Positions 44,048-52,398 of a stretch of 64,000 nt of DNA are shown piece by piece. Below the pieces are notes generated by a model. It saw only the letters and a program-made list of their open reading frames with translations. It made no database searches and was not told the DNA's origin. The stretch is from Paradevosia shaoguanensis (GTDB lineage Bacteria > Pseudomonadota > Alphaproteobacteria > Rhizobiales > Devosiaceae). The position numbers and the translations under genes are program-made. The DNA is taken from positions 2,603,001 to 2,667,000 of the forward strand of contig NZ_CP068983.1 of the NCBI RefSeq assembly GCF_016801025.1, in the 5' to 3' direction. How positions within the stretch are numbered: position 1 is the stretch's first letter; the number at the start of each line of letters is the position of its first letter.

Positions 44048-44072
44048 TGAGTATTGGGAATAATTATACTCA
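44048..44072. promoter_or_regulatory. Inverted repeat upstream of the PQQ dehydrogenase
   Basis: TGAGTAT (44048-44054) and ATACTCA (44066-44072) are perfect complements with an eleven-base AT-rich spacer, 137 bases before the dehydrogenase start. The form is that of an operator for a dimeric regulator. Confidence 0.45.
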
Positions 44073-44208
44073 GAATAGCTTGTGAATATAGGCGATCTTA
44101 GGCGCAGATGGAGCCAGTTTACCGTGGTTTGCAGCATGTTGCTCGAGCTTCAAAGGTGAATAGAAGCAAGTGCAAAGTCTGCGAGCCCATAGAAAAAGGA
44201 GGGTTTCT

Positions 44209-45933
44209 ATGGTCGATAACGGCAGTAAATGGCGTTCAAGCCTGTATCTTGGCATTCTTCTAGGGGCAGTTTTCGCGGTGCCGGCTGCAAGCGCCGCCGA
44301 CGTGACCTCGGATCGCATCGTGAAGGCGGACAGCGAGCCGCAGAACTGGTTGAGCAACAACCGGGACTACACCAGTCAGCGCTTCTCGCCGCTGGATGCG
44401 ATCAACAAGGATACGGTCAAGGGCCTCAAGCTTGCCTTCTCGGTATCCCTGAACAACCAGGCACCGAACTACACGGAATCCACGCCTCTGGCAGAGGATG
44501 GCTTTCTCTATCTCACGGACACCTGGGGCGTAGTCTACAAGATCGACGCCACGCAGGGCACGGTCGGCCGCATCGTCTGGACAATGGATCCGGGCCAGGA
44601 GAAGCCTTCCATCGCCAACCGCGGGGTCGCCCTGGCAGACAATCTCGTGATCTCCGTGGCCAACGGCCCGGCACGCTTGATCGGCACCGACAAGGATACT
44701 GGCGAGGTCCTGTGGGAGAAGGACATCACCGGCGACACTCCGCGCGTGGAGATGACCGGCGCGCCGCTGCTTATCAAGGACAAGATCATCGTAGGGGCCG
44801 CCGGCGGCGACGCTGGTACGCGTGCGTGGATGGCGGCGTACGACGTAGCGACGGGTGACGAGGTCTGGAAGGAATACAACATTCCTGCGCCAGGCGAGCC
44901 CGGATCAGAGACCTGGGGCGGCACCAACAACGCCTGGGAGACGGGCGGCGGCGGCATGTACGTGACCGGAAGCTATGACCCCGAGCATGATCTGACCTAT
45001 TGGGGGGCGGGCAATCCCGTGCCCATGTTCGATCCGTCCTATCGGCCGGGCGACAACCTTTATACGAACAGCGTCCTTGCTCGTAATCCCGACACCGGAA
45101 AGCTCAACTGGTACTTCCAGTACACGCCCAACGATGCTTGGGACTATGACGAGGAAGGCACGCACATCCTCTTCAAGGGAAGCTTGAACGGGGAAGAGCA
45201 GACATTGCTGACCCATTCCGGACGTAATGGGTTCCTCTACACTTTCGGCGCGAACAACGGCCAGTTCCTCAAGGCCGGGGCCTATATGGACGGCATTAAC
45301 TGGACCGCGGGGATCGATGTCAAAACCGGCAAGCCGGTCGACTATGATCCCAACAAGCAGATCCAGACCTATGCCGGCACGGCGACGCGTACCGATGCCG
45401 ATCCGACCAAGAGGGCCTGTCCGTCCATTGCCGGCGGCAACAATTTCTGGCCCTCGACACTCAGCCCGAAAACCAAGCTGATCTACATCCCGGCAATGAC
45501 GGGCTGCGTGGACGTGACCACCGACACGACCATGCACAGCGTGGACAAGGGTTGGAGCGGTGGTTCCTATGTCGTCTCCGAGCGTCTCGAGAGCTCGCTG
45601 GTTGCGGCAGATCCGCTGACCGGCCAGATCAAGAAGAAAGTGCAGTTGGACTACCCGAACTATGCGGGCGCACTCAGCACGGCTGGCGGTCTGGTTTTTA
45701 CCGCCCTCACCGATGGCAGCATCATCGCCTTTGACGATGAGACGCTCGAAGAGGTTTGGCGCGCCAATGTCGGCGTCGGCTTCACTGCGCCGCCCATGAC
45801 ATTTGCGGTCGGCGACAAGCAATATATCGCCATTGCCTCGGGTCTCTCTGGCCCCGCCAGAGGCAAGCTCCGCATGACGCCCGAATTGGCGGAGCAGCGC
45901 AACGCTGCAATGCTATTCGTCTTCGGGCTCTAG
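44209..45933 (+). CDS. PQQ-dependent alcohol/methanol-type dehydrogenase, probably lanthanide-dependent
   Basis: A 574-residue periplasmic quinoprotein with eight-bladed propeller signatures and a signal peptide cleaved after ASA near residue 25. PQQ-site blocks include WETGGGGMYVTGSYDPEHDL and YWGAGNPVP. The catalytic Asp312 is in TPNDAWDYDEEG. Asp314, two residues later, occupies the position that in XoxF-type enzymes coordinates a lanthanide and is Ala in calcium-dependent MxaF. The vicinal Cys pair of methanol dehydrogenases is absent from DPGQEKPSIANRG. The start at 44209 has AAAAAGGAGGG upstream. A cytochrome c is encoded nearby. Confidence 0.88.
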   Translation: MVDNGSKWRSSLYLGILLGAVFAVPAASAADVTSDRIVKADSEPQNWLSNNRDYTSQRFSPLDAINKDTVKGLKLAFSVSLNNQAPNYTESTPLAEDGFLYLTDTWGVVYKIDATQGTVGRIVWTMDPGQEKPSIANRGVALADNLVISVANGPARLIGTDKDTGEVLWEKDITGDTPRVEMTGAPLLIKDKIIVGAAGGDAGTRAWMAAYDVATGDEVWKEYNIPAPGEPGSETWGGTNNAWETGGGGMYVTGSYDPEHDLTYWGAGNPVPMFDPSYRPGDNLYTNSVLARNPDTGKLNWYFQYTPNDAWDYDEEGTHILFKGSLNGEEQTLLTHSGRNGFLYTFGANNGQFLKAGAYMDGINWTAGIDVKTGKPVDYDPNKQIQTYAGTATRTDADPTKRACPSIAGGNNFWPSTLSPKTKLIYIPAMTGCVDVTTDTTMHSVDKGWSGGSYVVSERLESSLVAADPLTGQIKKKVQLDYPNYAGALSTAGGLVFTALTDGSIIAFDDETLEEVWRANVGVGFTAPPMTFAVGDKQYIAIASGLSGPARGKLRMTPELAEQRNAAMLFVFGL

Positions 45934-45979
45934 AGAAGTCTGGAGTGGAGGCATGTCCTCCACTCCAACAAATTCGGGT

Positions 45980-46699
45980 TCAGCCTTGTCGCATCTCGAA
46001 CCAGACGTGGCTTTCGAACTGTCCTTCGGTCGGCTTTCCGGTATGCGGGTCGATGGCCTTTTCGCCTGCCTTCCGAAGATAGCGCGTATGCAGGCTGTAC
46101 TGGTTTCCATCGCGCGAGAGGGCGCAATCCTCCTTGACGAATTCGCCATAGACCGGCGTTTCGCCCGCCTCGACCGGCAGGTTCTCGCAAGCCCATTCGC
46201 TGCCGGGCGCTCGAAATCGAGCCTTGAGGAACGGCGCCAGGAAACGCGCGTTCTCGCGCGGAACCGAGGTGTCGCGTGGGTCGCTGACCAGTCTCAGGCC
46301 TTCGACGATCCCGGTGTCATCGATGAGCGCCGAAATGATCACGGGAAGGTCGTAGACCTTGGTGCCGGAGGCCGCGACGAGCAGCGGAACGTTGTTCGCC
46401 TTTGCCCAGTACTCAAGTTCGTCGTCGTAGCGAAAGTAGACTTCATGAAGTCCGGAAATTTCCGCCGGGCACGAGCCGTAGTCCTCGAAACCCCCAAGGG
46501 GCAGCTTGGGAGGCCCTCCGTTTGACCCGCAGGCGAAATCAGCGAAGCTATCCGGTATGGCTGCGACCGGCTGACCGAGAGCGATCCGCCAGACATCGCT
46601 GGCGGCGGGCCTGTCGGCACCAATCCCGTGGACGGCGGACGCCAGGAATACACAGAGGCCCAGGACGACAGAGCTGCAGCGACGATTGGGCATTGGCAT
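45980..46699 (-). CDS. Exported protein of unknown function in the PQQ locus
   Basis: A 239-residue protein with a signal peptide (SSVVLGLCVFLASAVHG, cleavage near residue 28). The mature part has four Cys (ACGS, GSCP, EWACEN, EDCALS), which could form two disulfides, and ends WFEMRQG. Motifs such as FACGSNGGPPKLPLGGFEDY and DPHTGKPTEGQFESHVWFEM are distinctive, but I recognise no family. It is encoded antisense between the PQQ dehydrogenase and the cytochrome c, convergent with the dehydrogenase and divergent from the cytochrome. A role in the same periplasmic system is inference from position. Confidence 0.65.
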   Translation of the reverse strand: MPMPNRRCSSVVLGLCVFLASAVHGIGADRPAASDVWRIALGQPVAAIPDSFADFACGSNGGPPKLPLGGFEDYGSCPAEISGLHEVYFRYDDELEYWAKANNVPLLVAASGTKVYDLPVIISALIDDTGIVEGLRLVSDPRDTSVPRENARFLAPFLKARFRAPGSEWACENLPVEAGETPVYGEFVKEDCALSRDGNQYSLHTRYLRKAGEKAIDPHTGKPTEGQFESHVWFEMRQG

Positions 46700-46790
46700 G
46701 ATGACCTGCTCACGTTTGCGGCTCTTCCAGAGAGACCACTCCAGTCAAGATATCGAATAGACACCCGAAAATGCCCGGAGGACAAGGAAC

Positions 46791-47291
46791 ATGCCGCAAT
46801 CAGGACGCCACATTTCGAAATCTGCGCAAGCAGGGATCATCTTCGCAGTCGGGATGCTGGGTCTAGGCCTGACCTCCTGGCCGGCCACCGCGCAGCAGCT
46901 CTCCGGGGGAGCGCGTATCTATTTCGAAAAGGGGGGGTGCAACCAGTGCCACGGCACCAACGGCGATGGCGTGGGCGACGATGCTCGCGAGCATGGCGCC
47001 AATTTCCGCGAGAGTGCGCTCGATAAGGAAACGATGGTGATGATCATTTCCTGCGGCGTTCCTGGTACCAACATGCCGTATTTCGAAAAGTTTTCCTACA
47101 CGGACGACCGTTGCTACGGGATGACGGCGGCGGATTCGGGAACGGACAAGCCACAGGCCCCCATTACGACCTTCCTTGCCAAGCGCGATATTTCTGCCGT
47201 GGCCGACTACATATTGGAGACCTTCGTCGGGAAGGGGCCCGTGGCGCCAGGCGCCGAGAAGCCAGCCCAACCGCCCCCGGCCGCACATTGA
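46791..47291 (+). CDS. Periplasmic c-type cytochrome, probable electron acceptor of the PQQ dehydrogenase
   Basis: A 166-residue protein with a signal peptide to about residue 34 (cleavage after ATA). One haem site, C50-NQ-C53-H54, follows YFEKGG. A Met in GTNMPYF, about 40 residues later, is the likely sixth ligand. Two further Cys (ISCGVPG and DRCYG) may form a disulfide. The tail is Pro-rich. The size fits the class I cytochromes that take electrons from PQQ alcohol dehydrogenases (XoxG/PedF-like role, inferred). The stop overlaps the start of the pentapeptide-repeat gene (TGATG), so the two are coupled. Confidence 0.85.
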   Translation: MPQSGRHISKSAQAGIIFAVGMLGLGLTSWPATAQQLSGGARIYFEKGGCNQCHGTNGDGVGDDAREHGANFRESALDKETMVMIISCGVPGTNMPYFEKFSYTDDRCYGMTAADSGTDKPQAPITTFLAKRDISAVADYILETFVGKGPVAPGAEKPAQPPPAAH

Positions 47292-48031
47292 TGCGGCTGC
47301 GCTGCCTGTTCATGCTGGTGGTTGTCGGAGGCTCCCTTGTCGCGATGCCGGCGACCGCGGAGCCTCCAGTCGAACGTGCTGCGTGTTCGCACGAAGGCCT
47401 GCATTTCAAGCGATGCAACCTCGCCAATGCGGACTTTTCCGGCGCCGCGCTGAGCAATGCGGTTTTTCATCGCGCTGATCTGACAGGTGCGCATTTCGTT
47501 GGTGCCGATCTTTCGGGGGCCAACCTCAACAAGACCAAGGCGCAGCGCGCGGACTTCACCGGTGCCAAGATGGTCGAGGTGCTGTTCTACGAGTCCGACG
47601 GCAGTCGCGCGACGTTTGCCGACGCCCATCTTCAGGGGGCGAAGATGCAGGGTGCGCGTCTTATCGGAGCGACGCTCGATCGCGCCGAGGTCAAGGCCGC
47701 TTTTCTGACGGGCGCGCGACTGGATGGAGCCAGCATGGTTGGCGCCGATCTTTCCGAGACCAACCTGGTCGGCGCCGTCCTGTCAAAGGCCAATCTCGAG
47801 GGTGCAAACTTCGCCCGCGCGGGTTTGGTCGGTGCGCGGATACGTGACGCAAACCTGCAGAATGCCAACCTGGCTGGCGCCGATCTTTACAACGCAGATC
47901 TGACTGGCAGCGATCTTACCGGGGCGAACCTGGCGGGGGCACGGCTGACGCGAGCCAAGCTGACAGGCGCCATTCTCGTGGACGCAAACCTGCAGGGCGC
48001 GTTGATGCCCGATGGATCGATCCACGAATAA
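47291..48031 (+). CDS. Exported pentapeptide-repeat protein
   Basis: A 246-residue protein. The signal peptide (MRLRCLFMLVVVGGSLVAMP, cleavage after ATA) is followed by about 40 tandem pentapeptides of the form A(D/N)LxG from residue 41 to the end, for example ANADFSGAALSNA and ANLAGADLYNADLTGSDLTG. One irregular stretch near FYESDGSRATF could bulge from the helix. Pentapeptide repeats form a right-handed quadrilateral beta-helix. Most are cytoplasmic, so an exported one is less usual. It is translationally coupled to the cytochrome c gene and may be a scaffold for the oxidation system, which is inference. Confidence 0.85.
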   Translation: MRLRCLFMLVVVGGSLVAMPATAEPPVERAACSHEGLHFKRCNLANADFSGAALSNAVFHRADLTGAHFVGADLSGANLNKTKAQRADFTGAKMVEVLFYESDGSRATFADAHLQGAKMQGARLIGATLDRAEVKAAFLTGARLDGASMVGADLSETNLVGAVLSKANLEGANFARAGLVGARIRDANLQNANLAGADLYNADLTGSDLTGANLAGARLTRAKLTGAILVDANLQGALMPDGSIHE

Positions 48032-48060
48032 TCGCCGTGGAGCGGCGTCGACCCGCAGTC

Positions 48061-49110
48061 CTACCGCACCTTCAGCAACAGCGCGTAGAGCAGGGCCGAC
48101 ACGATCAGATGCGCTATGATGAAGCGCAGCAGCACCTGCGAGCCAGCCCAGCCCACTTCCTTTCGGAAATGATCGTGAAGGGGAAAACGGACGCGGCCGA
48201 AGACCAGGATGTTGAAGAAGCGCTTCAGGGTGACCTTGGCGATGCCGGTGGCGCCGTTGGCGAGGATGACGAAGCCGACGACGACGATTAGGAAGACGTT
48301 ATGGCTGGCGCAGACGAGAACGCCCAGCAGCAGGCCGAGCGGGCGCGAGCCGGCGTCGCCCATGAGCACGGAGCTCGGCGGGGCGTTGTGCCAGAGATAG
48401 CCGGCCAGGCAGCCCACCATGATGAAGGCGACGCCGGCCCAAAGGCCTGCGCGCGGATCGAAGGGGATCAGCAGATAGCCGGCTGTCGCCTTGTCCCCGA
48501 TCACGCCGTAGAGCAGGAAGGCGAGGAATACGAGCGACACCGCGCTGAGGCTCCCCGACAGGCCGTCGACGCCATCGCTGCAATTGGTGGCGTTGATCGA
48601 TATCCAGATCACGCCGGTGAAAACCAGGAACACGAGGAAGGACGGTAGCGGGAAGGCACCGCGGACCAGCGGAAACCAGAGGTCGATCGTGCTCGCCCCG
48701 CTGACCAGCAGCCACGCCGAGAGGCCTGCCGCCAGGAGGTCGAAGAAGGCGAGCTTGTATTCCGATAGCCCGCCCGTGGCGTCATCGACCAGCCCGATGG
48801 CCGAGGCAAGCAGCAGCACGCAGACGATGAGCAATACGTCGAGCCGCCAGGGCACGAAGAGGAAGACGGTCACGGCGAATACCGCCACGAAGAACAGCCC
48901 GACACCCATGGGCTTGCCGACGCTCTTGTCGGCGTCCACCGCAAAGGCGCGGCCGCGATCCCTGGGGAGGTAGTGCGCTATGCGTGGGATGCCGAGGACC
49001 GTGACAAGGAATGCGACGCAGGCTCCCGAGGCGATGAGGAGCATGTCGGATCGAAGCAGCCGAAACGCGCCGATCGTGGGGGACAGGACGTCCGATAGCC
49101 AGGGAAACAG
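48061..49110 (-). CDS. MraY-like phospho-sugar transferase, probably starting at a CTG codon
   Basis: A 349-residue polytopic protein of the PNPT family, which transfers a phospho-sugar to a lipid carrier. Motifs are GLVDD, NATNCSDGVDGLSGS, MGDAGSRPLG and the variant PLHDHFRK, in which the middle His of the MraY PLHHHFE motif is Asp. The first ATG is at 49044, but the in-frame upstream sequence reads LFPWLSDVLSPTIGAFRLLR, which aligns with the MraY N-terminus. It begins at CTG 49110, seven bases after AAGGAG. The start is therefore placed at 49110. It lies outside any mur cluster, so a second MraY-like enzyme or another glycan pathway is likely. Confidence 0.8.
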   Translation of the reverse strand: MFPWLSDVLSPTIGAFRLLRSDMLLIASGACVAFLVTVLGIPRIAHYLPRDRGRAFAVDADKSVGKPMGVGLFFVAVFAVTVFLFVPWRLDVLLIVCVLLLASAIGLVDDATGGLSEYKLAFFDLLAAGLSAWLLVSGASTIDLWFPLVRGAFPLPSFLVFLVFTGVIWISINATNCSDGVDGLSGSLSAVSLVFLAFLLYGVIGDKATAGYLLIPFDPRAGLWAGVAFIMVGCLAGYLWHNAPPSSVLMGDAGSRPLGLLLGVLVCASHNVFLIVVVGFVILANGATGIAKVTLKRFFNILVFGRVRFPLHDHFRKEVGWAGSQVLLRFIIAHLIVSALLYALLLKVR

Positions 49111-49214
49111 CGTCTCACTCCTTCATGATTCCGCGTCGAACGTGCACGAGGTGCGTTCGGATCGCAATGGCAGGGGTGAGGTTGTTGCCAGAGGCCTGTG
49201 TCTGGTTCGGGGCG

Positions 49215-51068
49215 CTATCCTGCGCTCTCGGTGCCGGCCATCAGCGCCCAGAGATCGTCGGTGCTCATGCCCGTGACGCCGCCGTCGTAGACGACGCGGC
49301 CGAGCCGCAGCACCACAATGCGGTCGGCGAGGGCTCGGACGGTGGCCATGTCGTGGGTGACGAGGATGATGCCGGTGCCCGCCTCGGCGATCGAGCGGAC
49401 GAGGTCTATTACCTGGGCGGTCTGCTTGACCCCGAGGGCGGCGGTAGGCTCGTCGAGGCAGATGAGTTTGACGTGTTCGCCCAGCGAGCGGGCGATGGCG
49501 ATGGATTGGCGTTGGCCGCCTGACAGGGAGCGCACCAGGACGTTGTCGTCGCGCAGCGTCACGCCGAGGTCGAGCAGGCGCCGCCGGCTTTCCTGCGCCG
49601 CCCTGCGGTCGTCGCGCACGGGGATGAGGCCCAGCCAGCGGCGGGTGGGTTCACGGCCCAACATCATGTTGTGGACGATCGAGAGGTTGGGGCAGAGCGC
49701 CAGGTCCTGGTAGACCGTTTCCAGCCCGGCCGCCCGCGCGTCGCGGGGGCTCGAGAAGCGGACCGCGTGGCCTTCGAGGGTCATGCTGCCCTGATCGGGC
49801 TGGATCGCGCCCGAGATGATTTTCACCAGCGTCGATTTGCCGGCGCCGTTGTCGCCGAGCAGGCAGACGATCTCACCCTTGCCAACCCGGAACGAGCCCT
49901 CTTCGAGGGCCACGACGGGGCCATAGGCCTTGTAGGCACCGCTGATCTCGAAAACGGTCTCGCTTCCCGTCGAGGTGGGACGCTGCCTACCGTCCGCCTG
50001 CTGTCGTCTGTTGGTAGGGGCTGCTACCGCCATGCCGGCAGTCTTGCTGCCCTTGCCGCGATTGCGAAGGCCGATGGCAATCTGGTCGGCAAGCAAGGCG
50101 AGCAGCAGCATGGCGCCGACGGCAACGTTCTGCCACCAGGATTGCAGGCCGACAAAGATCAGCCCAGCATTGAGGATGCCGATCGTTGCCACGCCCACCG
50201 CGATACCGATAGGGCGCCCGGCTCCACCCGAAAAGGCGACCCCGCCGAGGATGGCCGCAGTCAGCACGTCCAGCTCGAACCGAACGCCGATCGTGGGCGG
50301 GATCGAGCCGAGCCGGCCCGCCAGAAGCACGGCGACCAGCCCGATGAGCGCGCCGTTGGCTGCGTAGAGCCCGACGACCGTCCGCCCCACGGGAACGCCG
50401 CACAGCTCGGCCGCACGCGCATCGCCGCCAATGGCGTAGATGCGCAGGCCGGTGCGGGTGCAGGTCAGGACAAACGAGCCGACGATGAAGACGGCAAGTG
50501 CGATCAGCACCGTGTACTGGATGCCGAAAAGCCGCCCACGTCCGAGATCGAGAAGCGCCTGCGGGAAGCCGTAGACGGCCGTGCTGCTCACCACATAGGC
50601 GAGCCCGCCATAGAGGGCGAGCATGGCGAGCGTCACGATGAGGGGCGAAATGCTCAGTCGGCGGACGAGAAAGCCGTTGAGCAGCCCAAGCGCCGCGCCC
50701 ATGCCGATGCCGGTCAGGATCGCGAGCTCGACGCTTTGCGTCGCCACCGCCACCTTGGCCACGACGATACCGATAAGAGCCAGCATCGAGCCGATCGAGA
50801 GATCGACATAGCCTGCGATAAGGAGCGCCGAGGTGCCGATGACGGCGATGACGATCGAAGTCGAATTGACGCCGATGGTCACGAAGTTGTCGAGGTTGAG
50901 GAAGGCCGGGTTGAGCACCGAGAACAGCACGACGAGGCCCAGCGCAACGAGGGCCAGGCCGAAGCGGCTCGAGGCTTCCCCGGGCGAGGAGGTCCCGGGC
51001 AACAGCATCGGAAGCGGCGTATTCGGCCTGGCGGCAGCGGGGGAACTGGATGTCATGCCGTGGTCCAC
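49215..51068 (-). CDS. Fused ribose-type ABC permease and ATPase
   Basis: A 617-residue fusion. Residues 35-335 are an RbsC-like permease with about eight membrane segments and the hallmarks GYVDLSIGSMLALIGIVVAK and IPPTIGVRFELDVLTAAILGGVAFSGGAG. A linker of about 30 residues leads to one ATPase domain (about 365-617) with Walker A GDNGAGKST, signature LSGGQRQSIAIARSL and Walker B LICLDEPTAAL. Ribose-type systems usually have a separate double ATPase (RbsA), so one ATPase domain fused to the permease is unusual. The GTG at 51068 is used. An ATG at 51056 is the alternative. The receptor gene is 64 bases upstream. Confidence 0.88.
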   Translation of the reverse strand: MDHGMTSSSPAAARPNTPLPMLLPGTSSPGEASSRFGLALVALGLVVLFSVLNPAFLNLDNFVTIGVNSTSIVIAVIGTSALLIAGYVDLSIGSMLALIGIVVAKVAVATQSVELAILTGIGMGAALGLLNGFLVRRLSISPLIVTLAMLALYGGLAYVVSSTAVYGFPQALLDLGRGRLFGIQYTVLIALAVFIVGSFVLTCTRTGLRIYAIGGDARAAELCGVPVGRTVVGLYAANGALIGLVAVLLAGRLGSIPPTIGVRFELDVLTAAILGGVAFSGGAGRPIGIAVGVATIGILNAGLIFVGLQSWWQNVAVGAMLLLALLADQIAIGLRNRGKGSKTAGMAVAAPTNRRQQADGRQRPTSTGSETVFEISGAYKAYGPVVALEEGSFRVGKGEIVCLLGDNGAGKSTLVKIISGAIQPDQGSMTLEGHAVRFSSPRDARAAGLETVYQDLALCPNLSIVHNMMLGREPTRRWLGLIPVRDDRRAAQESRRRLLDLGVTLRDDNVLVRSLSGGQRQSIAIARSLGEHVKLICLDEPTAALGVKQTAQVIDLVRSIAEAGTGIILVTHDMATVRALADRIVVLRLGRVVYDGGVTGMSTDDLWALMAGTESAG

Positions 51069-51132
51069 TCGCGGAAGAGAAGACGCCTCCGGTGCGGAGC
51101 CGGAGACGCAAGTGCCTTGGAGGAGCGCCTGG

Positions 51133-52281
51133 TTACATTTCCGACGACCAGGGGAAGTTCACGTACTGGTCGCGCGTATCGTAGCAGATGTTGCCGTACA
51201 TCTTGAGATAGGCGTCGCGGCGTGCCGCATCGGCGAACACCGCTCCCGGGTCTTTGAGGTCGGTTTCGTATTGCGCGATATTGGCGCTGGTCAGCGCGCT
51301 GGGCAGGATGTCCATGGCCTGCGGCACGCTCTTGCCGTCGAGCCAATCGGCGGCGAACTGGCCGATCGCGTAGCCGAAAACCGGTGAGGACAGGGAGATG
51401 CTGGCCTTGTAAGGCCCATCGCCCTTCTTGATCGCGGCGACCGCTTCCGGCTCGCCGTCGATGCCGCCCAGGAACTGCTCGGGCTTGGCCTTGCCGGCCG
51501 CCTCGAGCGCCGCCAGGGCGCCCAGCACCACGGTATCAGCTCCCAGCACGACATCCACGTCCGGATGCGCCTGGAGGATGGTGCTCATGGTGGCGAAGCC
51601 GCCTTCCTTGTTGACGGGGTCGGGCGTGACGTCGGCAACGATGGTGACGCCGGGGAGCTTGGAAAGCCCGTCGCGCATGGCCTTGAAGCGGGGCGCCAGG
51701 AACTCGATCTGGTCCTGGGTCAGCAGCACGACATTGGCCTTGCCGCCCAGATGATCGTTGATATAGGCGATCGCGGCATCGGTCAGCACCTTGCCGGTTT
51801 CGTATTGCGGCGCATTGAGCAGCAGCGTGGCCGGAGGCGGCACGATGGTGCTGACATAGCCGCCATCCCACATGATCTGTTGCAGGCTGTAGGAGAGCGA
51901 GGCCGGATCGACCGGCGCCGCCACCACCGCGCCAACCTTCGAGGCGCGGAAGAGCTGCACCTGTTCCACCATCTTGGCGGCATCGTTGTTCGCGGTGGCG
52001 CGGCGATATTCGAGGCCTCGGTCGGCTGCTGCCTTGCTCAGCCCGAAATCCACGCCCTGCATGAATTCGCGCTCATTATCCTGCGCAAAACCCAGCACGC
52101 GGTTGAGCCCTGTCGGCGGGCTGCAGGCTGCTGCCTTCGGGTCGTAGGGGGCGAACTTGGTCGGTGTGGTGATGCCTGCCGGCCCATCCTGCGCCAGGGC
52201 GGCGGCGCTGGTGAGGGCGGACAGGCCCATGAGAATTCCGGCGGCGACGATCGTCGCGCTTCCTGACGATGCGAAACGCAT
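51133..52281 (-). CDS. Sugar ABC transporter substrate-binding protein, periplasmic binding protein 1/4 type
   Basis: A 382-residue receptor. The ATG at 52281, preceded by GGGAGGAGC, gives a signal peptide ending ALAQ near residue 31. The mature protein has the two-lobe fold of ribose-type receptors: FAQDNEREFMQGVDFGLSKAAADRGL, VVAAPVDPASLSYSLQQIMWDGG, then QAHPDVDVVLGADTVVLGALAALEAAGK and GGIDGEPEAVAAIKKGDG. The Cys near residue 48 may pair with the one near the C-terminus (NICYDTRD). The ligand is probably a sugar or polyol. It heads a unit with the fused permease-ATPase. A ROK-type operator candidate lies 100 bases upstream. Confidence 0.88.
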   Translation of the reverse strand: MRFASSGSATIVAAGILMGLSALTSAAALAQDGPAGITTPTKFAPYDPKAAACSPPTGLNRVLGFAQDNEREFMQGVDFGLSKAAADRGLEYRRATANNDAAKMVEQVQLFRASKVGAVVAAPVDPASLSYSLQQIMWDGGYVSTIVPPPATLLLNAPQYETGKVLTDAAIAYINDHLGGKANVVLLTQDQIEFLAPRFKAMRDGLSKLPGVTIVADVTPDPVNKEGGFATMSTILQAHPDVDVVLGADTVVLGALAALEAAGKAKPEQFLGGIDGEPEAVAAIKKGDGPYKASISLSSPVFGYAIGQFAADWLDGKSVPQAMDILPSALTSANIAQYETDLKDPGAVFADAARRDAYLKMYGNICYDTRDQYVNFPWSSEM

Positions 52282-52380
52282 GTTGCTCCTCCCTTTTGGT
52301 GCCGGGCCCCTGTTTCCGGGGTCTGTCCGGCTCTCCATGTCCCTATCCTTGCCATGTGGTTTCTCGCAGAGTCAATTATC

Positions 52381-52397
52381 TTCTTCTAGTGGAAGAA
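52381..52397. promoter_or_regulatory. Candidate ROK operator 1, upstream of the sugar receptor gene
   Basis: TTCTTC-TAGTG-GAAGAA is an inverted repeat followed by ATTAATT. The same arrangement occurs at 53109-53125. Its position between the SGNH gene end and the receptor start fits control of the transporter. Confidence 0.65.
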
Positions 52398-52398
52398 A

